Translations under genes and position numbers: made by a program
NCBI GenBank assembly: GCA_029556615.1
Contig: JAKQDD010000213.1
Location: forward strand, 1-64,000
Direction: 5' to 3'
From: Verrucomicrobiota bacterium
GTDB taxonomy: Bacteria; Verrucomicrobiota; Verrucomicrobiia; Limisphaerales; J093
Length of the DNA stretch: 64,000 nucleotides
The notes under the pieces: generated by a model
Databases searched by the model: none
The model's input: only the letters and a program-made list of their open reading frames with translations
What the model was told of the DNA's origin: nothing
Shown: positions 18,277-26,977 of the stretch, piece by piece
Layout of the letters: the number at the start of each line of letters is the position of its first letter
How positions within the stretch are numbered: position 1 is the stretch's first letter

Positions 18277-19571
18277 GCGCTCCACCCATGACGCCGCCCG
18301 ACCTCCCCTTGCGCCACGCGCGCGGCAGCCTGCTGCTCGCGGAACTCAAGGAGAGCGCCCTCATGGCCCTCAGCGCCCTGGCCGCACATAAGCTCCGATC
18401 CAGCCTCACCCTCCTCGGAGTCATGGTCGGCGTGTTCTCGATCATCGTGGTCATGACCGCCATGCGCGTCCTGCAGCGCAACATCGAGACCGAACTCCGC
18501 CAGCTCGGCAGCCACACGTTCCAGATCCGAAAATGGCCGGCCGTCTACTTCGGCGGACCCGAGGGCTTCGAGAAGTTCTTCCGCCGCAAGAACATCACCT
18601 TCGCCCACGGCAAGGCCGTGATCGACCGCGCCACACTCCCCCAGTCGGTCGGCATGGAAAGCTACTTCTGGGCCGGCGAAGCCCTCTCCCGCTACGGAAC
18701 CACCCCGCCCAATGTCCGCCTCATCGGAGCCACCACCGGCGCCTTCCCCGCTCGGAACTGGAACGTCGCCGAAGGCCGAAGCCTCGTCGAAAACGATGCC
18801 GATAGCGCCCGCGATGTGTGCGTCCTCGGCGCCGAGGTCGCCCGCGCGCTCTTCCCCTACGGCTCCCCGCTCGGCGAACGGGTCAAGTTCGATGGAATCG
18901 GCTACACCGTCGTGGGCGTGCTCGAAGCCAAAGGAAGCGCGCTCGGCGGCGATCAGGATGCCTTCGCCGTCATCCCCCTGACCACTGGCCTCAACCGCTA
19001 CGGCCGCACCTGGCGCAGCCTGTCCATCCTCGTTCAGGCCGTCAGCCAAACCTTGTACGACGACACCGTCGAGCAGGTGCGCGGCATTCTCCGCGCCGTC
19101 CGCAGGGTGCCCCCAGGCCAGGAGGATGACTTCGAGGTGTTCTCGAACGACTCCCTCATCTCCCAGTTCCAAAGCTTCACCCTCACCGTCCGCGTCGCCG
19201 TCGCCGTCGTCAGCTCGATCGCCCTCCTCGCCGCCGGCATCGGCATCATGAATATCATGCTCGTCTCGGTCACCGAGCGAACCCGGGAGATCGGCGTCCG
19301 CCGCGCCGTCGGCGCGAAGAAACGGAGCATCATGACGCAGTTCATCGTCGAGGCCATCGTCCTGTGCGAAGTCGGCGGCGCCCTCGGTGTGCTCCTCGGA
19401 TTGCTCGGGGGCAACGCCGCCGCTTACTTCCTGAAAACGCCCCCCGCCATCCCGCTCGATTGGGTCGGATTCGGCCTCCTCATCTGCTCGGTCGTGGGCA
19501 TCGTGTTCGGCACCTACCCGGCGTACAAGGCCGCCAATCTGGACCCGATCGAGTCGCTCCGCTACGAGTAA
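18273..19571 (+). CDS. MacB-type ABC permease, second of two
   Basis: The 432-residue permease has the same four-helix FtsX/MacB layout as its neighbour but an N-terminal extension of about 25 residues and a diverged periplasmic core (KWPAVYFGGPEGFEKFF near residue 90). It keeps the coupling segment GIGIMNIMLVSVTERTREIG. The start overlaps the previous stop. One ATPase serving two unlike permeases suggests a heterodimeric pump. It ends the plus-strand cluster; recJ ends convergently 10 bp downstream. Confidence 0.94.
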   Translation: MSAPPMTPPDLPLRHARGSLLLAELKESALMALSALAAHKLRSSLTLLGVMVGVFSIIVVMTAMRVLQRNIETELRQLGSHTFQIRKWPAVYFGGPEGFEKFFRRKNITFAHGKAVIDRATLPQSVGMESYFWAGEALSRYGTTPPNVRLIGATTGAFPARNWNVAEGRSLVENDADSARDVCVLGAEVARALFPYGSPLGERVKFDGIGYTVVGVLEAKGSALGGDQDAFAVIPLTTGLNRYGRTWRSLSILVQAVSQTLYDDTVEQVRGILRAVRRVPPGQEDDFEVFSNDSLISQFQSFTLTVRVAVAVVSSIALLAAGIGIMNIMLVSVTERTREIGVRRAVGAKKRSIMTQFIVEAIVLCEVGGALGVLLGLLGGNAAAYFLKTPPAIPLDWVGFGLLICSVVGIVFGTYPAYKAANLDPIESLRYE

Positions 19572-19581
19572 TCCCCCCCCC

Positions 19582-21303
19582 TCAGCGCGCAGCCGCCGGA
19601 CGCCAGTCCAGCAGCTTCAATTGCACCGTCCGGCGCCCGTCGTACTCGTTGATCTGGGGGGCGCACGCCAGATCAAAGGCGTCCGTCGGCCACGGCTTGC
19701 TGCCCCCGCCCCACCACACCACGTCACACGACGTCCGACCGTCGCTCACCCGCAGCTTGAGGTGCTGCTGCTCACGCCCGATCCGGTGCGGCGGCCGGCA
19801 AAGCCGGAGACCCCGCACCACCAACTGCACCGGAGGATTCCCCTGCCCTCCCGGCTCGAGCCGGCGAAACTCCGCCAACTGCTCCAAGGTCAACTCCCCC
19901 AAGACCGCCGTCCCATCCAGACGCAGCGGCGGCAACAGACTCTCCGCCGTCAGCACCCGGCGCGCCTGCTCGTTGAGACGGCGCCTCAGAGCCGCCACAT
20001 TCTCCGGCCGCACCGTCACCCCCGCCGCCATCGCATGCCCGCCGTGGCGCTCGAGCAAATCGCCACACCCGCGCAGCGCGCACGCCAGATCGAAACCCTC
20101 GATGCTCCGCCCCGAACCGCGCCAGCAATGGCCGTCCCCGCCCAGGATCAACGTCGGCCGGTAAAATTCGTGCAATACCCGCGAGGCGACAATCCCCACC
20201 ACGCCCACGTGCCACTCGAGGCTGCCCTCGACAATCACGTAGTCCGTCTCCGGATGAAACCGGGCGCGCACGGCATGGATCACATGCTCGGCGATCGACC
20301 GCTCGATGGCCTGACGCTCGCGGTTCTGCGCGTCAAGCGATTCAGCCAGCGCAACCGCCCGCTCCGCGTCCTCCTCCATCAGCAACTGCAGAGCCTCGCC
20401 CGCGCTCTCAAGCCGCCCCGCGGCGTTGAGCCGCGGCCCGAGCTGAAACGCCACCTCGCACGGGCCAATCCGCTGCGGAACCTGCGCCACCCGGGCAAGC
20501 GCCGCCAACCCCGGCCGGCGCGCGTCATTCAGCCGCGCAAGCCCCGCGGATACCAGGATCCGATTCTCGCCCGTCAGCGGCACCAGGTCGGCAATCGTCC
20601 CGAGGGCGACCAGGTCCAGGAAGTGCCGCAAATCCAGCGTCGGCCGGCCAGGGCCCGCCTCGGCGCGCTCCCGCTTCACGAGGGCGTGAGCCAGCTTGAA
20701 CGCCAGGCCGACCGAGCACAGCTCGCGGCCGTTCGTCCCCTCCGAAGCCGCATGGGGATTCACCAGGGCAACCGCCGCCGGCCCCGGCGCCGTAACCTGA
20801 TGGTGATCCACCACGATCGTGTCAACGCCTTGCCCCCGAAGCCAGTCGATCGTCGCCGTCGCCGTCGACCCGCAATCCACCGCAACCAGCAGCGTCGCCG
20901 GATGCTGCTGAAGGGCGTTCTCGACCGCTTCCCGCGTCAGACCATACCCCTCCTCGAGCCGGTGCGGCAGGTAGCCGTCCACTGACCATCCCAACGCCCG
21001 CAACACCTGCAGCAGCAAGGCCGTCGCCGTGATCCCATCCACATCGTAGTCCCCGAACACGAGGACCCGCTCACCCCGGGCCCGGGCCGCGTCAAGACGC
21101 GTGATGGCCGCCGATAAACCGGGTATGGCCAGCGGATCCGACAGATTCCTCAGCCTCGGCTCCAGGAAGTCGCGCGCGGCCCCACACCCTCTCAACCCCC
21201 GGTTCCACAGGCACCGAGCCAGCAGTGGCGACACCGCCAGTTCCGCCGCCAGCCCGGAGATCTCTCCAGGCTCGGTGGGAGGCAGGATCCAGCGGCAGTT
21301 CAT
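19582..21303 (-). CDS. recJ: Single-strand-specific 5'-3' DNA exonuclease RecJ
   Basis: The 573-residue enzyme is a DHH-superfamily nuclease for recombination and mismatch repair. Visible motifs are VFGDYDVDGITATALL (motif I), VAVDCGS, the DHH motif IVVDHHQV, and the DHHA1 part with GGHAMAAGVTVRPEN, followed by the C-terminal OB-fold region. Start at ATG 21303 is supported by a four-base overlap with the terC stop. The longer N-terminal reading (to 21438) is glycine/proline-rich shadow sequence. Length is normal. Confidence 0.95.
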   Translation of the reverse strand: MNCRWILPPTEPGEISGLAAELAVSPLLARCLWNRGLRGCGAARDFLEPRLRNLSDPLAIPGLSAAITRLDAARARGERVLVFGDYDVDGITATALLLQVLRALGWSVDGYLPHRLEEGYGLTREAVENALQQHPATLLVAVDCGSTATATIDWLRGQGVDTIVVDHHQVTAPGPAAVALVNPHAASEGTNGRELCSVGLAFKLAHALVKRERAEAGPGRPTLDLRHFLDLVALGTIADLVPLTGENRILVSAGLARLNDARRPGLAALARVAQVPQRIGPCEVAFQLGPRLNAAGRLESAGEALQLLMEEDAERAVALAESLDAQNRERQAIERSIAEHVIHAVRARFHPETDYVIVEGSLEWHVGVVGIVASRVLHEFYRPTLILGGDGHCWRGSGRSIEGFDLACALRGCGDLLERHGGHAMAAGVTVRPENVAALRRRLNEQARRVLTAESLLPPLRLDGTAVLGELTLEQLAEFRRLEPGGQGNPPVQLVVRGLRLCRPPHRIGREQQHLKLRVSDGRTSCDVVWWGGGSKPWPTDAFDLACAPQINEYDGRRTVQLKLLDWRPAAAR

Positions 21304-22271
21304 GACGGCCTTGGTCGGTCCGGCGGCTCCGGCTCGGGGACGGGTCGCCGCCGTGCAGCCAGGATCGAGACCAGGATCGAGCCCAGAAGCACCCCCACCA
21401 CCACCAGCAGCGAGGTCTCGCTCGGGATCTTCACCCAATCGACAATCAGCATCTTGAAACCAATGAACGCCAGAATGATCGCCAGCCCGTACTTCAAATA
21501 CCGAAAGTACGCAATCATCCCGGCAAGGACGAAATAAAGCGAGCGCAGGCCAAGGATCGCAAAGACGTTCGACGTGAACACAATGAACGGATCGGTCGTC
21601 ACCCCGAAGATCGCAGGGATCGAGTCCAGCGCAAACACCAGATCCGTCGTCTCAACCATCAGCAGCACCAGGGCCAGCGGCGTCAGGGCCCGCCCGCCGT
21701 CCTTCCACGTGAAGAACCGCTGCCCGTCATACTGGTCCGTCACCGGGAAATACCGGCGCGCGAGACGCAGCACCGGATTCCGTTCGGGATGAACCTCCTC
21801 CGCGTCGCTGCCCAACAGCATCTTCAGACCCGTGAGGACCAGAAACGCCCCGAAGATGTACAACACCCATTCGTAGCTGTGAATCAGCTCGGCCCCAAGC
21901 CAGATCATCACCCCCCGCATCACCAGGGCCCCAAGAATCCCCCAGAACAACACCCGATGCTGATACTGGCTCGGAACCCGGAAGTAGGAGAAGATCACCG
22001 CAATCACGAACACGTTGTCCATCGAAAGCGAAAGCTCGATCAGGTAACCCTGAATGAAGTCCGTCGCCTCCGATCGCCCCCGCAGCCAGACCAGGAACCC
22101 CGCAAAACCCATCGCCACCGTGAACCACGTCGCCGTCCACCCCAGCGCCTCGCGAAATTGCACAACCCGGGCCTTCCGATGGAAGACCCCAAGGTCCAGT
22201 GCCAGAAAGAAAAGGATGAGGGTTAAGAACCCGGCCCAGTGCCACCACTGTATCTGGACAACGGCAAGCAT
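21300..22271 (-). CDS. TerC/Alx-family integral membrane protein
   Basis: The 323-residue product has about eight transmembrane helices and conserved acidic membrane motifs: SLSMDNVFVIAVIFSYF and ETTDLVFALDSIPAIFG. These fit the Alx/TerC family, whose members export manganese or other metals and, in some bacteria, help metallate exported proteins. It lies between secDF and recJ on the same strand and overlaps recJ by four bases. I found no Mn-type riboswitch in the 134-bp gap upstream. Confidence 0.92.
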   Translation of the reverse strand: MLAVVQIQWWHWAGFLTLILFFLALDLGVFHRKARVVQFREALGWTATWFTVAMGFAGFLVWLRGRSEATDFIQGYLIELSLSMDNVFVIAVIFSYFRVPSQYQHRVLFWGILGALVMRGVMIWLGAELIHSYEWVLYIFGAFLVLTGLKMLLGSDAEEVHPERNPVLRLARRYFPVTDQYDGQRFFTWKDGGRALTPLALVLLMVETTDLVFALDSIPAIFGVTTDPFIVFTSNVFAILGLRSLYFVLAGMIAYFRYLKYGLAIILAFIGFKMLIVDWVKIPSETSLLVVVGVLLGSILVSILAARRRPVPEPEPPDRPRPS

Positions 22272-22405
22272 GAACGCCGTATTCTAAACCCCGGCCCGCT
22301 GAAACGCCAACACCGCGTCCGCCGGCAACCCCCCGGCAAACCCGGCACCGGCAGGCCCGCTCCCACGGGACCCGACGCCAACCGGCCATCCCGCCGCCGG
22401 CAAGA

Positions 22406-24922
22406 TCAGGCGGGCTTGGTCCTCGCCCCAACCGCCTCGATGTCCGTCCCGGTCGAGACAACCTCCGCGCCAATCCTCGGGCGCTCGCCCTTGTGCCACC
22501 AGAGCACCACGGCGCACGCCATGTAAATGCTCGAGTACGTCCCCGTCAGAATGCCGACGAGAAACGCGAACGAGAAATCGTTGATCGCCCCACCCCCGAA
22601 CATATAGAGCGAGAGCGTTGCCAGAAAGACCGTCCCGGAAGTGATGATCGTCCGGCTCAGGGTCTGATTCAGCGCCTTGTTCATGATCTCGCGGAAGGTC
22701 CCACGCATCCCCAGCTTCAGGTACTCCCGGATCCGGTCAAAGATCACGATCGTGTCGTTGATCGAGAACCCGACGATCGTCAGAATCGCCGCCACAAACG
22801 GCCCGCTTAACTGATAGTCAAACAGGAAGTACATCCCCGTCGTCATCAGCATGTCGTGCACCAGCGCAAAAACGGCGCCCACCGCAAAGGAAAACTCGTA
22901 CCGGAAAGCCACATACACGAGAATCCCAAACATCGAGAGCAATAGGGCAATGATCGCTGACTTCTTGATCTCGCTCCCCACGGTGGCCCCGACCTGTTCG
23001 AGCGAGAGCCGGCGGAACTGGCTCTCGGGAAAGTTGCTCTCCAGGGCCTGCTGGACTCGAGCGCCCGTCCCGGATTCCGTCGTGATCTGGAGGGTCTTCC
23101 GCCCGGTGGACATGTCCTTCTGGTATTGAATCAGGGCCTCAGTCACCTGGGCCCGGCCCAGTGCGCTCCGGATCTTCTCGACCTCGACCTCCTGCACAAA
23201 CTCCAACCCCAGGCGGTCGCCACCCCGGAAGTCCACACCCAGCGCATCTTTCCCCCGATGAATCCCGTAGCCCAATCCGATGAGAATCAGCGACCACGAG
23301 GCGATGAACGCCGGAACGGCAAACCGGAGGAAGTTCAGTTTCGTGTTCCGGACCAGGTGCAGCATCGGCAGACTGCTCAGCCACCCCCGATTCAGTAGCC
23401 ATTCGAAGATCAGCCGCGTCACCACCAGCGCAGTGAACATGCTCACCGTGATGCCGATCGTCAGCGTCACGCCAAACCCCTTCACCGGGCCCGTCCCCAT
23501 GTAAATCAGGATCACCGACGAAATCAGCGTCGTCAGGTTCGAATCGAGAATCGTCCCGAACGCCTTGTCGTAGCCCGCCGCCAACGCCCCCCGGATCGAT
23601 TTCCCCGCCGCCGATTCCTCCCGGATGCGCTCGAAAATCAGCACGTTCGCGTCCACCGCCATGCCGATGGTCAGCACAATGCCCGCTATGCCCGGCAGCG
23701 TCAGCGTCGTCCCCACCGCACACATCACCCCCATCAAAATCACGATGTTCAACGAAAGCGCCAGGTTCGCCACCACGCCCGCCTTGAGGTAGTACACGAA
23801 CATGAACAGCACGACGGCAATCGTGCCCACCAGCGCCGCCTTGATCCCGCTGTTGATCGAGTCCCGGCCCAGGGACGGGTCGACGCCGCGTTCCTCGATG
23901 ATCTTGACCGGGGCCTCCAATGGGTTCTGAAGCACGTTCGCCAGCTCGAAGGCCTCCGCCTGGTCGAAATCACCCGTGATCTCACAGGAACCGCCCAGAA
24001 TCGGCTCGTTGATGTTCGGCGCCGAGTACAGCTCCCCGTCGAGCACGATCGCCAACTGGTGCCCCACATGCTCGCGCGTAATGTCCGCAAACTTCGAGGC
24101 CCCCTCCGAATTGAAGTTAAGCGTGATCTTCAGCGAGCCGGTCACCGGATCCGGATAGACCCCCGACCGCTGCACATACTTCCCCGTCAGCCCCTGCTCC
24201 GGCACCTTTCGCACCAGGTAGCTGACCGGCCCCGCCTCCGCCCGATTCCGCCGCGGCCGCTGCACCTTCACCTCGTACCCGGGCTCGATGATCTCCTGCC
24301 GCAGCAGCTCGTCGCTGTCCGGATGCACAATCCGGAATTCGAGGAACGCCGCCTTCTGCAGCGTGTTCTTGGCGCTGTCCTTCGCCGCCTCCGACAACCC
24401 CGGCAGCTGGATCAAAATCCGATTCTCACCCTGCGGCTGCAAAAGCGGCTCCGCCACCCCGAACCGGTCGACCCGCTTCCGGAGCACCTCGACGGCCTGC
24501 TCGAGAGCGTGCCGCTTGTCCACCACCTCGCTCAGACGGTTGGTGTCCATCTCGACCAGAAACGACGTGCCCCCCTGCAGATCCAGGCCGAGCTTGATCC
24601 GGCCCGCCGCACGGTGCTGGATCTGGTTCAGGATCTGCCGGTTCTGGTCCGTCGCCTCCGGATCCACCAGCGACGGGAAGAGCCGGGACAGATCGTTCGT
24701 CCCCACCGCCTCCAGGAGGTTCGCAAACACCTGGTTCGAGTTCGACTTCTGGAGCTCCTGGGCGCGCGCCACGATCGCCAGCAGGTTCGTGTCCGCCACC
24801 TCGGACTGCTCCTGAAACACACGGATCAGGTCCCGCCCCTTGGGCGGGTAGATGGAATGCAGCGCCCACGCCACCAACAAAACGGTGAAGGCGAACGAAA
24901 ATCTCCAGGCAGATCGGCTCAT
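22406..24922 (-). CDS. secDF: Protein-export membrane protein SecDF (SecD-SecF fusion)
   Basis: The 838-residue fusion drives the proton-dependent late step of Sec export. The N-terminal SecD part has a periplasmic domain with GRIKLGLDLQGGTSFLVEMD (about 110) and helices with GIVLTIGMAVDANVLIFERI (the conserved D in the proton path). The SecF part begins near 540 and carries LTIVGFSINDTIVIFDRIRE. Natural fusions of this kind occur in several phyla. yajC lies 45 bp upstream on the same strand, the usual yajC-secD-secF arrangement. Confidence 0.96.
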   Translation of the reverse strand: MSRSAWRFSFAFTVLLVAWALHSIYPPKGRDLIRVFQEQSEVADTNLLAIVARAQELQKSNSNQVFANLLEAVGTNDLSRLFPSLVDPEATDQNRQILNQIQHRAAGRIKLGLDLQGGTSFLVEMDTNRLSEVVDKRHALEQAVEVLRKRVDRFGVAEPLLQPQGENRILIQLPGLSEAAKDSAKNTLQKAAFLEFRIVHPDSDELLRQEIIEPGYEVKVQRPRRNRAEAGPVSYLVRKVPEQGLTGKYVQRSGVYPDPVTGSLKITLNFNSEGASKFADITREHVGHQLAIVLDGELYSAPNINEPILGGSCEITGDFDQAEAFELANVLQNPLEAPVKIIEERGVDPSLGRDSINSGIKAALVGTIAVVLFMFVYYLKAGVVANLALSLNIVILMGVMCAVGTTLTLPGIAGIVLTIGMAVDANVLIFERIREESAAGKSIRGALAAGYDKAFGTILDSNLTTLISSVILIYMGTGPVKGFGVTLTIGITVSMFTALVVTRLIFEWLLNRGWLSSLPMLHLVRNTKLNFLRFAVPAFIASWSLILIGLGYGIHRGKDALGVDFRGGDRLGLEFVQEVEVEKIRSALGRAQVTEALIQYQKDMSTGRKTLQITTESGTGARVQQALESNFPESQFRRLSLEQVGATVGSEIKKSAIIALLLSMFGILVYVAFRYEFSFAVGAVFALVHDMLMTTGMYFLFDYQLSGPFVAAILTIVGFSINDTIVIFDRIREYLKLGMRGTFREIMNKALNQTLSRTIITSGTVFLATLSLYMFGGGAINDFSFAFLVGILTGTYSSIYMACAVVLWWHKGERPRIGAEVVSTGTDIEAVGARTKPA

Positions 24923-24967
24923 GGCAGGTGAATCACAACCTCAGGTCGGATGATCAGGACGGGCGAC

Positions 24968-25300
24968 TCAGGACGAACTACCGCTATCCGCCTGCTCGAC
25001 CACGTTCTGAACGGCGGACTTCAGAACCTCGATCTTGGCGTCCGCCGACCGGAGCGCCACGGTCCTCTCCTTGATGCTCACCACAACCCCGCAAATCCCG
25101 CCGCTGGTGATGACCTTGTCCCCCGGCTTGAGGGCCTTCAGCAACCGCTCGTGCTCCTTCTGCTTCTTCTGCTGAGGACGCCAGATCGCAAAGTAAAACA
25201 TCACACCCATGATCACGAACATGCCCACCAGTTGCAGCATGCCCGCCCTCGGGTCCGGCGCCGTCTGTTGCGCCAGCAGTGTCATCGACATACCGTTCAT
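24968..25300 (-). CDS. yajC: Preprotein translocase subunit YajC
   Basis: The 110-residue protein has one transmembrane helix (about 22-42, MLQLVGMFVIMGVMFYFA), then the family motif RPQQKKQKEHERLLKALKPG and GDKVITSGGICGVV, with a C-terminal beta-rich tail. YajC associates with SecDF. The frame can be opened at a TTG (25309); I prefer the ATG at 25300, although no clear ribosome-binding site is visible. It is immediately upstream of secDF. Confidence 0.95.
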   Translation of the reverse strand: MNGMSMTLLAQQTAPDPRAGMLQLVGMFVIMGVMFYFAIWRPQQKKQKEHERLLKALKPGDKVITSGGICGVVVSIKERTVALRSADAKIEVLKSAVQNVVEQADSGSSS

Positions 25301-25358
25301 GTCACGCAAAAGCCGCAGAATCTAGGGATTCCATCGAGATCGGCAAGCACGAATCGCG

Positions 25359-26687
25359 TCAAATGAAGTCGTTGATCAGATTCTCAAGCCATTCCTGGCG
25401 GCCGCTTCGGTTGAGCGCCGCATCCCCCCGCTCCAGCATGTAGGCCTCGAGTTCCCTGAAACCCGCCTTGCCGCTCTCGATCCGCTTCCCAATCCCCTCG
25501 TCCCATGACCCGTACCGCTGCCGGATGAACTCCGCCAGCCGGCCGTCCCTCCGGATCGCGCTCGCAATCTTCAGACCCCGGGCAAATGCGTCCATCCCGC
25601 CAATGTGCGCGTGGAACAAATCTTCGGGCTCGAAACTCTCCCGCCGCACCTTGGCGTCGAAATTCAGGCCGCCCGTCGTGAACCCCCCCATCTTCAACAG
25701 GCTCAGCATGATCTCCGTCGTCAGGTAGACATTCGTCGGGAACTGATCCGTGTCCCAGCCCAAAAGCACGTCCCCCACGTTCGCATCGATCGAGCCCAGC
25801 GCGTTCGCGGCAATCGCCACTTCCATGTCGTGCTGCATCGTGTGCCCGGCCAGGGTGGCGTGGTTCGTCTCGAGGTTCAGCTTGAAATCCCCCAGCAAAT
25901 CGTACTCCCTCAGAAAGTTCAGGCACGCCGCCGCGTCGGAATCGTACTGGTGCTTCGTGGGTTCCTTCGGCTTCGGCTCGATGTAGAACTGGCCCCGGAA
26001 ACCGAGCGTGCGCTTGTAATCGACCGCCAGATGCAGAAAACGCCCGAGATGATCAAGCTCGCGCTTCAAATCCGTGTTCAACAGGGTGCTGTATCCCTCC
26101 CGCCCCCCCCAGAAGACGTAGCCTGCCCCCCCCAGTTCGTGGGTCACTTCGATCGCCTTCTTCACCTGCGCCGCCGCATACGCAAAGACGTCCGCGTTGC
26201 AGCTCGTCGCCGCCCCATGCACAAAACGAGGATGCGCAAACAGACAGGCCGTGCCCCATAACAGCCGGATCCCCGTCCGCGCCTGCTCCTCCTTCAGCAC
26301 CTTCACAATCGCATCCAGATTCCGGTTCGTCTCCCGAAGCGACCGCCCCTCGGGCGCCACATCCCGGTCATGAAACGCGTAAAACGGCGCCCCAAGCTTC
26401 TCGATCAACTCGAACGCCACCCTCACCCGCGTCCGCGCCAACTCGAGGGAATTGCTCCCGTCCTCCCACGGCCGAACCGCCGTCCCTTCCCCAAACATGT
26501 CCGAGAGCTTGCCCCGAATCGTGTGCCAGTAAACCACCGAAAACCGCAAATGCTCACGCATCGGTTTGCCATCAACCAGTTCTTCCGGATTGTAATGGCG
26601 AAAGGCCAGCGGATTCTTCGAGCTAGGTCCTTCGTACGGGATCCTCGGGATCCCCGGAAAATACTCCGTTGTGGCGCGTCGTTTCAT
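25359..26687 (-). CDS. xylA: Xylose isomerase
   Basis: The 442-residue class II xylose isomerase converts D-xylose to D-xylulose. Visible features are the catalytic-His region APFYAFHDRDVAPEG, the tryptophan and metal-site stretch YVFWGGREGYS, and the KPKEP metal/active-site motif in FYIEPKPKEPTKHQYD. No xylulokinase or transporter is adjacent. The neighbour across the upstream gap is an esterase-like secreted protein on the opposite strand, which could fit plant-polymer breakdown, but that link is inference. Confidence 0.97.
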   Translation of the reverse strand: MKRRATTEYFPGIPRIPYEGPSSKNPLAFRHYNPEELVDGKPMREHLRFSVVYWHTIRGKLSDMFGEGTAVRPWEDGSNSLELARTRVRVAFELIEKLGAPFYAFHDRDVAPEGRSLRETNRNLDAIVKVLKEEQARTGIRLLWGTACLFAHPRFVHGAATSCNADVFAYAAAQVKKAIEVTHELGGAGYVFWGGREGYSTLLNTDLKRELDHLGRFLHLAVDYKRTLGFRGQFYIEPKPKEPTKHQYDSDAAACLNFLREYDLLGDFKLNLETNHATLAGHTMQHDMEVAIAANALGSIDANVGDVLLGWDTDQFPTNVYLTTEIMLSLLKMGGFTTGGLNFDAKVRRESFEPEDLFHAHIGGMDAFARGLKIASAIRRDGRLAEFIRQRYGSWDEGIGKRIESGKAGFRELEAYMLERGDAALNRSGRQEWLENLINDFI

Positions 26688-26776
26688 GGTAGTGTTTGTC
26701 TATTGGTTCATGCTAAGGGGGCCTCAACCGCCGAATCAAGCCCCGTTTAGAGTCCTCGACCTGTCGAACACGGGGG

Positions 26777-26926
26777 CAACAGGTCAGGTTCGGCCCCTGC
26801 TGTTCCAGGCCTCCCCGCTTTCCGTCGAGGACTCTGCATTAGCGAGGCGCGGAAGAGAGGGTGGGCAGGCACACCAGGGTCTTCATGAACCTGAGGACTC
26901 CACTGGGTCTGAGGCGGCGCCTCGCT
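26777..26926 (+). repeat. 150-bp dispersed element (family R1), copy A
   Basis: The element runs from CAACAGGTCAGGTT through GTTCCAGGCCTCCCC and TTCCGTCGAGGAC to an inverted pair AGCGAGGCGC (26841-26850) / GCGCCTCGCT (26917-26926), with GGAAGAGAGGG just inside. A 153-bp relative lies at 31182-31334 and a short remnant at 43286-43305. The size, terminal inverted pair and intergenic placement suit a miniature non-autonomous mobile or REP-like element. Confidence 0.8.
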
Positions 26927-26977
26927 GGACAACAACGGGCTTGGCGCCCCAACCCGCCTCGGGCAGACTCCGTGCTC

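Noticed and set aside
16192..18285. Long minus-strand frame opposite the MacB-type genes
   Set aside because: Asp/Glu/Gly-rich shadow of the ATPase and permease genes.
19621..20985. Plus-strand frame opposite recJ
   Set aside because: Shadow frame; recJ carries DHH motifs on the minus strand.
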